A stretch of 64,000 nucleotides of DNA from Bilabrum cf. latius (Eukaryota > Bigyra: Bicosoecida > Bigyra > Bicosoecida). Every line of letters starts with the position of its first letter. Within the stretch, counting starts at the first letter, position 1. Positions 1 through 11,274 of the stretch are shown piece by piece. The position numbers were made by a program, and so were the translations under genes. Location of the stretch: the NCBI GenBank assembly GCA_965178125.1, contig OZ237760.1, forward strand, positions 806,001 through 870,000. The letters are read 5' to 3'. The notes beneath the pieces are model-generated. The model did no database searches. It was not told the DNA's origin and was given only the letters and a program-made list of their open reading frames with translations.

Positions 1-663
1 TCTCGCGCGAGAATTTGTGCACAAAGGCCGTCTCGAGGATGCGCTTGAGGTAGTGAAGCACCCAGGCGGCCACACCCAGCTTGGCGGCGAGCGTCCAGGG
101 CTTGCTGGCGGCGTCATCGCCGAAGAAGAAACCGGGACGCAGAGCCATGAGAGCCATGATAACCATCGGTCCGCCGTACTCGGCGTAGAAGACGCCCTCG
201 TATGGGAACTGCATGCCAATGTCCTTCAAGATCAGAGTTTTGTCATTGACGTCCATCTCGTTGAGAGTTTTCAGGTCGCGGTCGAATCGAATGGGGGTGG
301 GCTTCTTCCCATCCGTGCCTTCGATTTCGTACTTGAGGCCCTGGCGCTGGCGGTGGATCCTTCGGACTGCGCGGGGACTAGACACTGGTGGGGATCACCA
401 GAGACGATCGCTGGCCAGTTTCGTGCATGTATTGGCGCAAATGCCGGCTGTACGAGCTTTACCAATGCAGTTTACGGCTTTGAACGCAAATAATTGGTGC
501 CAGGAGCGCAAAATGCGCGCTTTCCGAAACTCTCACGGTCTTTGTTGGACGCGATCTCTTCCTTCAGCTAGCGCACAGTTGTATCGCCTGGCATGGTCAT
601 TTTCACGGGCTTCTCCATGTTCTTGCCACGCTATAGGACTACTTCAAACGATACATTCGCCAT
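1..663 (-). CDS. TECR: Very-long-chain trans-2,3-enoyl-CoA reductase (TECR/TSC13 family), 5' part
   Basis: TECR performs the last reduction of very-long-chain fatty acid elongation in the ER membrane. Exon 1 is 663-537; exon 2 runs from 366 to the window edge; the intron (536-367) starts GTGAGA and ends CGCAG, and the phases match. The N-terminus is the family's ubiquitin-like domain (motif TVR-TAG-LKEEIA). It is followed by LILKDIGMQFPYEGVFYAEY, which matches the conserved KDLG..I....VF..EYAGP block, and by HYLKRILETAFVHKFS, the family's HYxKRxLETxFVHxFS motif. The catalytic C-terminal half lies outside the window. Two in-frame TAG codons lie in exon 1 (after VVL and after TVR). In the second, Gln fits the polar position of a ubiquitin-like helix. 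Transcribed divergently from the RAD54B-like gene across about 180 bp. Confidence 0.9.
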
Positions 664-845
664 GATCTACTCTACCTAGCGAAGAAGCTGCAACAACTTA
701 TCGGACGCGAGCGAAGTGAAATTATACACGCTACATAAAAACTTCAATCTGATATAGATGCGAGCAGAACGGGGATCGCCCTCAATTTCAAAAGTCTGAG
801 CGGACACGAATGATTTAACTGCATTAAATAATAATTTGGTTTCTT

Positions 846-3800
846 ATGCCGTTTCTGAAGAAGCGAAAATCGTTCAAAGTTCCGTTCCGTGTGCCTAGAG
901 GGGACGGGCAGAGCGGACCACCTGCGTCGAGCACGGCAACGCCAAAGGTGGCTCTCACACAGGCAAATCCGAATACTACCGGTAGCCATGTTAAGGTAGT
1001 TGGTACTGATCGATCGGGGGTGGCTGCAACCAGCTGCTCGGTTGCAGCTGTTAGCACTGCAGCTGGATTGCCCGAGCAAATGCCTGGAACGCGCGCTGGC
1101 ACTCAACAACAGCCGTCTACCGCTGCTGGCCCGGTGCGTGCCAAGTAGGCACTTGTGCGACCGGCCAAAAAGCCGGGCTTTGCCCCGCCCAAGCCGAGGG
1201 GCGGTCTAAGCAGCGCCGCTGGCACATCTGCCTGCAAATCCAGCGGCGAAGAGGTGCCAGACGCAAGCACGACGAGGGTGTTCCAGGTCATGTACACGAA
1301 AGTGAGCACTAAGAAGCGCAAGACGTGGGAAGACGGCGTCATGGTGCTGGACGGAAAGTACGCCCGGCTGTTCAACCAGGACGGCAAGCAGCTCGCCAAG
1401 CAGCTCACCAAGTTCCGCTCGCTTCGCGAGAGCGAGTCCCTCGCCGTGCAGCGGTACGACACCGAGTGCTACGGAGAGGTGCCCGCGGCCGAGTACATCT
1501 CCGGCAGGATCTTCGTGAAAGGCGCGGCCGCAGGCGCGGGCGCCAAAGCGAGCACCGGCCTGGGAGGAGCTGGAGGAGGCACGGGGGCAGCAGTGCCGAT
1601 TGCCAGGCGAAGTGCACTGGCGCCAGGGAAAGGCAGGACCTCCGTCGGCATGAAAGGGAGCGCGTCCACCTCGAGCGGCCCCTGGCAGGTGGGCAGGGGA
1701 CCGAGGCTGCCCCGCGTGCCCTCCCCCCGGCACAGCCCCTTTGCCCCCGGAGCGCTGCCCCTGTACGTGCCCCCCGGGGCGCAGGCGGAGGCGAGACCGG
1801 CCGCGCCCGACGGGTCCATGCCTGCTGTCCCCGCTGGGTCCGTGCTTCCAGTGTCGGGGGGCGACCGCCCGGGTTCCCAGCGAAGGTTCGGGGCCCCCTG
1901 CGTGTCGGTGGTGCTTGACCCCGTGCTTGCGTCGAGGCTGAGGCCGCACCAGAGGGAGGGCGTCCGTTTCCTGTTCGAGTGCGTGGCTGGGCTCCGCGAT
2001 TTCGACGGGTCTGGCTGCATCCTGGCAGATGCGATGGGCCTGGGCAAGACCCTGCAGACGATCTGCCTCCTGTGGACGTGCCTCAAGCAGGGGCCCAGGG
2101 GTGCGCCCCTATGCAGCAAGGCCGTGGTGGTGACCCCGTCCACGCTTGTGAAGAACTGGGCAAAGGAGGTCAAGAAGTGGCTGGGCAACGAGAGGCTCCG
2201 GCCGGTGGCGGTCACGAAGGGGGGCAAGGAGGCCAAGGCTGCTGTGGAGCAGTTCCTCACGGCCCCCGTGAGCCCCCTCCTGATCATATCGTACGAGCAG
2301 TACAGGCGATTCGCCAAGCAGATCAACGGGATGGGCAGCGCCAGGAGGTCCAAGGCGGGCGCGGCGGCTGGGGGCGCGGGCGCGTCCTCTCACCCCGTCG
2401 GGCTGCTGGTGTGTGACGAGGGGCACAGGCTCAAGCAGGCGGGCGGCAACCAGACCATCCGCGCGCTGGCTGGCTGTCCCTCCATGAGGCGAGTGCTGCT
2501 GACAGGCACACCCGTGCAGAACCACCTCGGCGAGTTCTACGCCATGGCCTCCTTCGTGAACCCCGCGGTGCTGGGCCCCCTGCAGACCTTCCGCCGGGTG
2601 TTCGAGCAGCCCATCCAGAGGGGCAGGGACAGGGGGGCCTCCCCGGCGGAGCAGGCCATGGGGGAGGAGAGGTCACAGGAGCTCGCGAGACTCACCTCGG
2701 TGTTTGTGCTCCGGCGCACCCAGGCCATCCTCGACAAGTACCTCCCGCCCAAAACGGAGCTGACGGTGTTCTGCCGTCTGAGCCTCCTGCAGCACAGGGT
2801 GTACGACCACCTGGTCAAGCACGTGTCCCCCCGGTACTTGCGAGGGTCCTCCTCGGGTCAGGGCGGAGAGCAGGCCCAGCCACTCACGCTGATCAACACG
2901 CTGACTTCTCTCTGCAACCATCCAGACCTGATCGCGCACAGACTCTGGGCGGAGCTCGCGAGGAAGCTGGAGGCGGGGACGGACGGGGAGGGCGATGGCA
3001 AGATCCTCTCGGTGAGGGAGGCGGCGCAGGAGGTGGAGAAGAGGACCGGTGCGGGTGGGATGGCCGCTTTGGCTGCGGAAGGCTCGTCCTCATACGCGGA
3101 CCAGGCAGCAAGGGGCCAGGCCACCAATGGAAAATCAGGCAACTCGAGGAAGAGGGCCCGACCGGAGCTGGCCGTGGGGGGCAAGGCAAGCAAGTCTGGG
3201 GGCCGCAAGGCCAAGCGCATCCGTGCGAGCAGCAGCACAAGTGGCGGCAAAGGTGGCAAAGGCGCCAAGGCTGGTGACGGCCATGCCAGCGACGGCTCCC
3301 TCGATTACGAGGACATGGAAGCGGAGGGAGAGGATGGAGAGGATGGAGAGGATGGAGAGGATGGAGAGGATGGAGAGGGCGAGGCCGCTGCGAGCGACTC
3401 AGACGGGCCGGAGATCGAGCTGAGCGACAGCGACGAAAATGATGGCGAAGACGATGATGACGATGATGATGGCGACGATGATGATGATGATGATGATGAC
3501 GAAGAGGAGGGGGAAGAGGAGGAAACGAAGGGCTACAAGGCCCCCCGCATGCAAGGGGTCGCCGCTAGGGGCGGCAGGGGGGAGGAGGACGGGTACGAGG
3601 GGGCGGGGCGGGTGCTGCGGCTGGGGCCCGACGCAGGGGAGGGCGAGTACCTGTACAACCGGCTGGGGAGGGCTGCATTGGAGGACGCGGGGCTAGACAG
3701 GGGGCTGGAGCTGCTGCACCTGCAGGCGGAGACCGCCGCGCATGCAGGCCGCGAGTCGTCGTCGAGCGGGGTGTCTGCATCCGTGCTGGACCAGCAGTCG

Positions 3801-4886
3801 CTGGTGGGCGGGCTGGCTGCCTCGAGCAAGCTAGCCGTGCTGGATGGGTTCCTGCAGAGCGTGCGGGCAGGAGACGCGTCCCCAACGGGTGGCCGTGCCA
3901 AGGTGGTGCTGGTGTCCTCCTCGACCAAGATGCTGGACTTGGTGCAGCTGCTTGCGGGGGCCCGGGGCTGGCCGCTGCTGCGGCTCGACGGGTCCGTGCA
4001 GACCCAGAAGCGTGACGAGCGTGTTGGCCACTTCAACAACCCCAGGCACCCGTCCTTTCTCTTCCTCCTGTCTGCTCGGGCGGGCGGGACGGGTATCAAC
4101 CTGGTGGGTGCCACTCGGCTGGTGATGATGGACTCGTCCTGGAATCCAGCCACCGACAGGCAGGCCATGGCGCGGGTGTGGAGGGACGGGCAGAGGCAGC
4201 ACGTTCACCTGATGCGGCTCGTGTGCGCGGGAACTTTGGAAGAGAAGATCGTGCAGCGACAGATGAGCAAAGAGGAGGTGAGCCAGGCTGTGGTGGGGCG
4301 GGACGGCGGCAAGGGGGGCAAGGGCAAGGCGCTGGGAGGCGGCAGCAGTGGGCAGCAGCGGAGCTTCACCCGGGATGAGCTGAAGGAGGTCTTCCGGCTT
4401 GTCCCCAGGGACGCCGAGGGATGCGAGACGCAGAGGCTGCTGGGTGCCAGTGCGAGCGCATCGGCTGCGGCTGCCAGGGAGCTCGAGGGAGAGGGAGAGG
4501 GAGAGGGAGAGGGAGGTGAGAGCTCCGCAGAGGATGGCACATCAGCAGGGGCATCAGCAGCAGGGGCTCAGCCCGCTGAGGACGCGTGGGGTGCGTGGGC
4601 GGGACCCGAGGCCGTGGAGGACCCTTGCCTGCGAGACGCGCTAGTGAGTCATGACGGGCTGGCGCAGCTGGTGGCGCACGTGCACCACCTGCGGGTCAAC
4701 CATGGGGGCGGGCAGGTGTTGGCCGCTGGCCCCGGGACAGGGGCGGCACGGGGGCCTGGGCGCGGCTCGAAGAGAGGGGGGCACCGGGTCCCGGCCAAGG
4801 CGTCGTCTGGGCGGCTGGAGGCAGCTGCTAGCAGCGCAATCGGGTCAGGGAGCCAAGGGGGGCAGCTTGGATCATCATCATCTTCA

Positions 4887-4921
<35 letters not shown>

Positions 4922-5240
4922 CTCGTCATCCTCATCCCTCGGGGCCGCGGCTCAGCAGGAGGCGCGCAGCCTGCTGGGGGCGATCCATGCAAAGTCTCAG
5001 GGCAGAGGGCTTGGGATGGCGCAGGGGGGCTCTGGGCTGGTGGAGAGGGGAGGCGAGGCCGGGGCAGAGGTCCCGGTGACCTCCAGCGTGTCTGGTGGGG
5101 CAGCGGGTGTGACCAGTGCGACCGGGGGGAATGGGGGTCACCCCTCTCAGTCTGCCGGGGAGGAGGCCGAGCTGGAGGGGCTGCTGCTGGAAGGGGAGGG
5201 TGGCGGCGGGGTCCCGAGTGGGTGGAACACCCGGCTGTGA
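846..5240 (+). CDS. RAD54B: SNF2/RAD54B-like DNA repair translocase with DUF2439 N-terminal domain
   Basis: Predicted Swi2/Snf2 dsDNA translocase of the RAD54 group, acting in homologous recombination in the nucleus; 1,464 aa. ATG at 846 opens with a basic KKRKSFKVPF segment. One in-frame TAG (1146-1148) joins this N-terminus to the main frame. Residues about 147-190 (YTKVSTKKRKTWEDGV) match DUF2439, seen in ZGRF1 and RAD54B-type proteins. The first RecA lobe has Walker A MGLGKT (about residue 397), DEGH (about 524) and LLTGTPVQNHLGEF. The second lobe (about 1017-1143) has SARAGGTGINLVGA and RVWRDGQ. The lobes are separated by about 300 low-complexity residues, with an EDG repeat and an Asp/Glu run. 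The C-terminal tail carries a poly-Ser run. Ends in TGA. RAD54B rather than RAD54 is inferred from the DUF2439 fusion. Confidence 0.88.
3329..3510 (+). repeat. 9-bp tandem repeat (Glu-Asp-Gly) followed by an Asp codon run
   Basis: About five tandem copies of GAGGATGGA are followed, after a short spacer, by a GAT/GAC run. They encode an acidic linker between the two RecA lobes of the RAD54B-like protein. Being triplet-phased, length changes here would keep the frame. Confidence 0.85.
4870..4938 (+). repeat. TCG/TCA poly-serine microsatellite
   Basis: A run of TCA, TCT and mostly TCG codons encoding about 23 serines in the C-terminal tail of the RAD54B-like protein. It is likely length-polymorphic. 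Confidence 0.85.
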
Positions 5241-5493
5241 GGGTGAGGGTGAGGGTGGTTGGCAGCAATGATGCAAGCTAAAATCATCGATCTCATGCAA
5301 CACAAGCATGCACAATCCCGGTATGGTAACGATGGAAGCAGTGTGCCGCACGCAAGTCGCACGCTCTTGCGAGCCATGGGCTTGCGTGGAGCCCTCGGTC
5401 CCTCCAGAAGCCACCCCCCACAGGTGCCTCCACCTTCCCAATGTCCGGAGCATTCAGACATCCAGTTACTCGCATAGGGGCACTATGGCCAGT

Positions 5494-6453
5494 TTACGGC
5501 ATCGTGGCGATCCCTAGGACCGGCGGCTCGAGTCCCTTGGTAGCGGGCATCACCTTCAAGATGGGCCCCTTGTGGGTGCCAGAGCCGCACCCGGGCATCG
5601 TCTTGGTCAGGGCCGCGGCGGGGTCCGCGCACTGGATGGCCTTGGTGTTTTTCCACATGCCCGGGCTCGCGAAATCCGTGGGCGACTTGAAAAAGTAGGT
5701 GCGTCCTGCGGATATGAGCTCTTTGCCTGCCGGGGTGGACTTGTTGGGCAGCTCCCCCGCGCCGCCCACAACGTTAAACGACACGACGTCCTTGAGATTT
5801 CCTCCAAGATACGTGTTGTACGCGCGGTTCACAGACTTGGCGGTCTCCAGCAGCAGGAGCGTGGTGGCGCACTTGCTTGCCTGGAAGCGCCTGGCAAGGT
5901 CGATGGCCGTAACGCCCGCGACCCCGCGACCCACCACTGTGAGGCTGCCCCCTGCCGCACACTTCGCATCCTTAACAAATTGCTGCAAAGCGCTGTCGGG
6001 GATACTGTCTGCGGTGCGCCTTGCGAAGTCCGAAGTCTTGCAATCCTTGCACGGCTAGCCTCCCTTGATCACCACCGGTGCAAGCTTCTCGAATTGCGGC
6101 AATGGTGCTGGCCCAGCAGAGGCGTCGGTCACCACGATGATGTTGCCATCCTTGCTGCCCTGGATGTGCGTGATGGTGACGTCCTTCTGCGTTACGGCGC
6201 TCTTTGGTTTCACAGCAGCAGCCGGCCCGCATTTGGCCTTGGCTGCAGGGTCATTCTAGCCGCCACCCACGGCACAGAGCCCCTTGATAGCAGTCTGAAA
6301 TGACTTCATGTCGGCAACCTCGATAGCCGAGGAGTGGCGAAGGCTGCGCGAGTTTACCCGAAGAAGCTTGTCGTGCTGCAGCCGGCTCTCTGAAGCCGCC
6401 CATGCTGAAGCTACAGCAAGGGCTGCAAAGGTAAGTGCCATTGCGCTTCGCAT
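5494..6453 (-). CDS. Secreted protein of unknown family (319 aa, two internal TAG)
   Basis: Starts at 6453 with MRSAMALTFAALAVASAWA, a clear signal peptide, so probably secreted or in the endomembrane lumen. The mature protein is about 300 aa, Ala/Gly/Lys-rich, with scattered cysteines (including a PCKDC motif) and no domain I recognise. In-frame TAGs occur at 6258-6256 (GGG-TAG-NDPAAKAKC) and near 6059 (IKGG-TAG-PCKDC). The frame is open across both and ends in TAA at 5496-5494, showing that UAA still terminates here. It faces the 3' end of the RAD54B-like gene. Confidence 0.75.
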
Positions 6454-7176
6454 TGATCAACGATTGGATCGGATGATACGCGCAATGAAGCTCGCGATGA
6501 AGTGCTCGAAGGAGTCGGACAGAGGTGTGCTTGTCTGCGGCACACGGCCAGTGGTTTCGTTAACGTTAAACCATTTTTCTGTTGAACTGCACGTAACCTT
6601 AAACAAAAAAGTTCAATCGCTACCATGGCCCTTCTTCTTGTTACTGGCAGCCGTGACAGCCATGGAAGCCCTCAAGCTGACAGCACTACCAGTAGACTAG
6701 CAGCCCCAAGGGCACGACTTCCACTCCTTCAAGCTGCGGCCCATTCGATCGACCAGGATGCTGATGCTTCCAAAGTCAGGCACCTCAAGAGACTTGCTGG
6801 ATGGCATCGCATCAAAGCAAGGTGCGCCCGTGCTTCGCCCCAAAGCCACATGTGGAGTTCAATGCAGTGCGGGCACCCGTCAGTTTGGTTGCCTCCAGCG
6901 CATCATGATCTGACGAACCATTCCCTCCATTGAGACTGTGGTGCGGCGTGGTGTGACGAGGTGGCTGCCGGGGCCTCTGTGGCATGCAAGTGCAGTGAGG
7001 TGCATGCGCATGGGCACCGCCATCTGTTTGGCTAGGGAGGACCAGCAGCACGTGCTCGTTGCTCGGTGCACATCCCACGAGCCACAAGCCACCGGCTGCA
7101 GGCGGGAGTTTGAGCTTATGTGAAGCCTCTCTGCCGTGCTCGTCCCGTGATTGTAGTGGAACCCAACGCTTAACGA
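6454..7176. other. Intergenic region between UBL5 3' end and secreted-protein promoter
   Basis: About 720 bp, with AT-rich stretches near 6545-6615. Small open frames on both strands lack recognisable motifs or codon bias. I see no gene, RNA or repeat that I can support. Confidence 0.6.
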
Positions 7177-7660
7177 TCAGACGTAGTACATTTCCAGTCC
7201 CATGCCGTCGTGAATTTCGTAGTCTTCAAGCGTAATCTGGTCCTTAAAGATTGTGTACCACTTCTGTAACTTGATCTTCTCTGGTTTTGTTCCTGTGCAT
7301 CTATGGAATACAAATAAGCTGACTACCCGGATAGGACGAAGCCGCGCGGCATGGCATGGACGTACCAAGAAAACCAGAAGAAACCATGTACCGGTGGCTC
7401 ACCAATCTGGGCTGCTACAAGCTTTTTGAGGTCTCCAATTGTATCATCCTCGTTGCACTTTACACGAACTCGCTTCCTGCATCGAAACAAACGAAGAATA
7501 ATCCTAGTTGATGGCGTGTGGATGCCACGACAGAAAAAGGGATAATAAACTCCTCTGAAAACGGCAGAAACGCAGCTGCCAGATGCCTCCAACCCCCTAT
7601 GAGCTGATGCATGAGACTAGTGACTCACCCAAGCCTATCGTTGCATACTACTTCGATCAT
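7177..7660 (-). CDS. UBL5: Ubiquitin-like protein 5 (Hub1), three exons
   Basis: UBL5/Hub1 is a ubiquitin-like modifier that binds spliceosomal proteins non-covalently and is not processed to a C-terminal diglycine. Exons: 7660-7629 ([11 protein letters not shown]), 7476-7403 ([20 protein letters not shown]) and 7292-7177 ([20 protein letters not shown]). Donors are GTGAGT and GTGAGC, acceptors GCAG and ACAG, and all phases match. The product is 73 aa, the usual length of the family, and ends in Tyr-Tyr-Val before TGA, where a double-Tyr ending is typical. Only Val follows the YY, close to the one-residue tail of animal UBL5. It has no TAG codon. It is a good calibration gene for intron structure in this genome. 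Confidence 0.97.
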
Positions 7661-8138
7661 GTTGAATCAAGTACCGCTAAATTTGTTGGGATGTCGCGCG
7701 TTCTGGTCGACGAACCTGCAAATCCACTATATCGAACGTTCTTCTGCATCGAGACGCCGCCGAACCGACAGGACCCAATGAACACAAATCCACGCCTTTC
7801 ACGTCTCAAATAGGCGGTATAGTGCTGACATACCATTTATACTAGAGACATGAGCACAAAAAGCAGACAAGAGGTTAGATATTGACAGGAAATCCGTAGC
7901 CTGACACCGATTCCATCGTGCTCGATGGACGAATGTTGCACCCCAACTATTTGCATATAACGCAGGTTGACTCGAGTGTTCCAGCCCACCTGCGGCTCCG
8001 GAAATTGAACCACTACTTCTTTTCACGCGTTGTAAGTCTCTAGCTGCAATGCTCCACAGCATGTTGGCCGATATATGTAGCTGGGATCGAAACGCCGATT
8101 GTTTTGACCCTGCACCCAAATTTGTATCTACTATCGAG
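7661..8138. promoter_or_regulatory. Divergent region between UBL5 and DOT1, probably containing the DOT1 5' exon
   Basis: UBL5 starts leftward at 7660 and DOT1 runs rightward. The first DOT1 exon with its start codon must lie here or within the open frames near 7690-8100, but I could not define it. Otherwise I see no motif I can name. Confidence 0.4.
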
Positions 8139-10973
8139 CATTTAATCCGCAGGTAGAACCGCTGGCATACTATGATGTCGGCCAGAATATGTACCAGGTT
8201 GACATGGACGAGAGTAGGACGCTCGTTATGGAGACTGGTGAGCTTACCATCTCTCGACTCTTCCACCTTTTGTTCAGACCTGCCCAGGGCAGCAGTGCAC
8301 GATCAACATACAATTTTTCTCTTTTATACTGGGCACTGCTCTCTCGCAGCTCGCGCCGTCAAGGCCAGCGAGGAGGGCCTCCGCAAGATCGAGCGAGAGA
8401 TGCTCCGCTCGACCAACGTGAGGCACAACCTCACGTACGGGGAGGTGCTCCCGCACTCAGTGGAGCAGAAACTCGTCCCTATGCTGGGCCCCACCTCCTC
8501 CTAGGATGTCTTCTACGACCTGGGCTCGGGCACGTGCAAGATCCCGCTGCAGGTGGCGCTGCAGACCCGCATCGGCGTGTGCAAGGGCATCGAATACGCC
8601 AAGGCCAGGCACGACGCGGCGGTGACTGCCCTGAGGAGACTGAGGGTGGTGGGGGACGAGGAGGTGCACGGGGCGGTGCGCCAGGCCGACCTTAAGTACC
8701 ACCACAAGAAGCTGGCGGGGAGCGGCCTGCAGGGGGCCGCTGGGGCCGTGGACGGCGCCTCCTCGTCCGATTCCGAATCCGACTCGGACATGGTGAAAGA
8801 GGTGGTCAAAGGCAGGGGGAACAGGAACAAGAGGGGCGGGGGGCGGCCGGCTCGGAAGAGGGCCAGGGTGGGTGCCGGGCGAGCTGCCGCGGGCAAGGGC
8901 AAGGGCAAGGGCAAGAGCAGGGGAAAAGGGAGGAGGCAGCTGTGGCGGCAGGATGACGATTTTGAAGATGAAGAAGAGGACGAGGACGCCGCCTTGGACC
9001 GCATGCACAGGGCGCTGGCCCGCCGCAGGAAGCGCCTGGATGCCAAGCGAGCGGCGCAGGGCAAGAGCAAAACAGCCGGTGCCTCCGACGACGACGATGA
9101 CGTGGACATCGACGTGGATGATGCGGCAGTGAGCAGCGATGGCGCACTGGTCAGCACCAGCGACAGTTCGGACGCAGACGACGCCGAGGAGGAAGAAGAG
9201 GACCTGCTGACGGACGCTTAGAAGAAGGAGATGATGCGCCGCAGGAGGGCCAGGAGGAGGAGACAGACCCGCAAGCAGCGGGCCAGGGTGAGGGACTCGG
9301 ATGACGAGAGCGGGGGAGGGGAGGATGGGGAGCTGGGGGAAGTCATGGAGGTGGTGGACATGGCCTCCGCGCCCTCTCCTGCGACCAACTCGATCATCTC
9401 GCTGTCCCCAGGGGGGGACCGGTCCGTGGCAGGTTCCGCAGTGCGCGGCGCCATCGTGGATCTCGCGGGCCGGGAGTCGGACGAGGACAACGAGGGAACA
9501 CCCGCGCGGTCCGTAATGCGCGGCGCCTCTGGTTCCGCAGCCCGCACCCTCTCGCGCAATCCTCCCGCTACAGGCGCGGGTGAGCAGTCTGTGCTGGGCG
9601 CGGGCCAGCTCTATGTTGACCTGGAGGAGGACGAGGACGTGGATGCGGACGACGAAGGCGAGAAGGAGGAGCAGGAGGAGCAGGAGGAGGACGAGGAGGC
9701 TGGGTCCAGGTCGAGGTCCAGGCACAGCAGGGTCGCTCTGCTTGGGGCCACTCCGGGCGGGGGATCCCCGGGGGTACCCCGGCTGTCCCCCTAGGGGGGC
9801 TCAAGCCCCCAGGGGCTGGAGGGGCAGCCCGTGCGCCTCACCGGCATGATCGGGGCGCTTGCTGCGGAGCAAGACCGGAAGAAGGCACAGGCCCGGCGCC
9901 GCGCATTGCGGAACCGGGAGGGCGCGAAGGAGGAGCAGGCCATGCGGGTCGCTCTGCAGAGAGCCAAGGCGACGGAGACAGAGGCCAGGAGAGCGGCCAG
10001 GAGGTCTGCTGCAGGGGCCTCCTGCAGCTCTGGGTCGTGCTCGTGCTGCTCCTCTAAGAGGGGCAGCAGCAGCAGCAGCAGGAGTGCTTCCTCGGCCTCT
10101 TCATCGTCGGCCTCCTCGAGCGGGGTCGCATCGGGGGCCTCCCCCTCTGCCCGCCGGCCCGCCGTCAAGCGCAGGAGAGATGGATCGCCGGCAGCGAGCC
10201 GGAGCGCCCAGCCAGCAGCCGCCTCTGCCCCTGGGCCCAGCGCCAGCCCCCTTCCCGCGGCAGTGGCGCACGCGGTTGCGCGCAAGGGAGCAGCGGTGCA
10301 GGCCCGCAGGTTTCTGCAGGCGAGCACGGGGCTGCTGGCGGCGGCACTGCGCGATGCCAGCAGCAGGACGTATGCCGTGCAGGGGGATTTCTGCAGGTAC
10401 GACCTGACGGACGCGACGATCGTGTTCGTGAACAACGTTTTGTTCCAGGACGCGCTCAAGCAGAGGCTGCTGGCCATCCTTGCTTCGCTGCCGAACGTTC
10501 GCGTGCTCGTGACCCTGCGCAAGCTGTGCTGCCGGCACCGGGCCTTCCACGAGACGAGGAACTACCCGTGCTCTGCCTTTCAGCTGGTCCGGGAGGAGCT
10601 CATCAACCCCACTTGGGACGGGGAGACCACTCTGTTCTTGTACCACAAGGTGAAGACCGTGCCTCTGTCGGAGCAGGACTCGAATTTTGTGGACGAGGAC
10701 GCCGGCCAGGGCAAGATGCAGGCGGGGGCCGACGCGGAGGTGGGAGATCTGGAGGGCGAGCACGAGCACGCGGGTGGGGCACTTGCTTCCGCGGCGGGGA
10801 GCGCGCTGGGAGTCGCGGGCGGAGACGGTGTTGTTCCCTCTGGCAGGAGGCATGGGAGGAAGGTTGGTCTCGTCTCGGCAAAGGGGGGCAAGGGGGGAGC
10901 AGCTGGCAGCGGCAAGGCAGGCGGCGGCGGTTCGAGGCTGCGTGCCGGTGCAAGGCGGGCGCTTCTTGGCTGA
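8139..10973 (+). CDS. DOT1: DOT1 family histone H3 Lys79 methyltransferase with ~540-aa insertion (5' end open)
   Basis: DOT1 methylates H3K79 in nucleosomes using SAM. An exon ending at 8237 (LAYYDVGQNMYQVDMDESRT) joins 8350 across an intron with a GTGAGC donor and CTCGCAG acceptor. Motifs follow in order: LTYGEVLPHS, then TAG (8502-8504), then DVFYDLGSGT (SAM loop), GIEYAKARH (the acidic-residue motif), and much later GDFCRYDLTDATIVFVNN and NPTWDGETTLFLYHK, equivalent to the family's GDFL...VIFVNN and VSWT...YY blocks. Between the GIEYA and VFVNN motifs sit about 540 residues of basic and Asp/Glu/Ser-rich sequence, where known members have about 35. The SAM loop reads GSGTC where Gly is usual in place of Cys. 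Further TAGs at 9219 and 9792; TGA end. The start codon is upstream and unresolved. Confidence 0.9.
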
Positions 10974-11274
10974 GGTTGTGTATGCATGGATGATATAAAC
11001 CAGAAATACACTCGTCAAGGCAAATTTTCCTCTATATATTCCCGACGCAGCCAAGAACACGAAAATGTCCATCACTGCATAGTAACGTGCAGTTATGGAA
11101 AGTCTGGTTTAGCATCGAAGCCAAAAAGCTGGCTCTCATCGACTGCTCTCTCTTTGGAGCTTGTCTATCAGTTTCAAGGCGCTTTTGGTCATCGCTGCAA
11201 CGTTTTATCACTTAATTGTTGCACTGAGCTGAGTTCTCGTGCTGTACAGCGTATCAAACGCGAGGTAGCTGGCG
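10974..11274. other. Intergenic region downstream of DOT1
   Basis: About 300 bp of lower-GC DNA between the DOT1 stop and the next start codon on the same strand. I see no supported feature; it presumably holds the DOT1 3' UTR and the promoter of the next gene. Confidence 0.5.

Noticed and set aside
6625-6933. Plus-strand 102-aa frame downstream of UBL5
   Set aside because: No motif, and codon use is unlike the neighbouring genes.
7583-7813. Plus-strand frame overlapping UBL5 exon 1 antisense
   Set aside because: It covers the UBL5 exon and promoter and has no recognisable motif. It could hold a DOT1 5' exon, but no donor site supports it.
8049-8504. DOT1 N-terminus read straight through without splicing from ATG 8049 or 8061
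   Set aside because: The frame is open if TAG is sense, but 8238-8349 has a GTGAGC donor and a pyrimidine-rich TCTCGCAG acceptor. The spliced version joins a more protein-like exon (YYDVGQNMYQVD). Kept as an alternative only.
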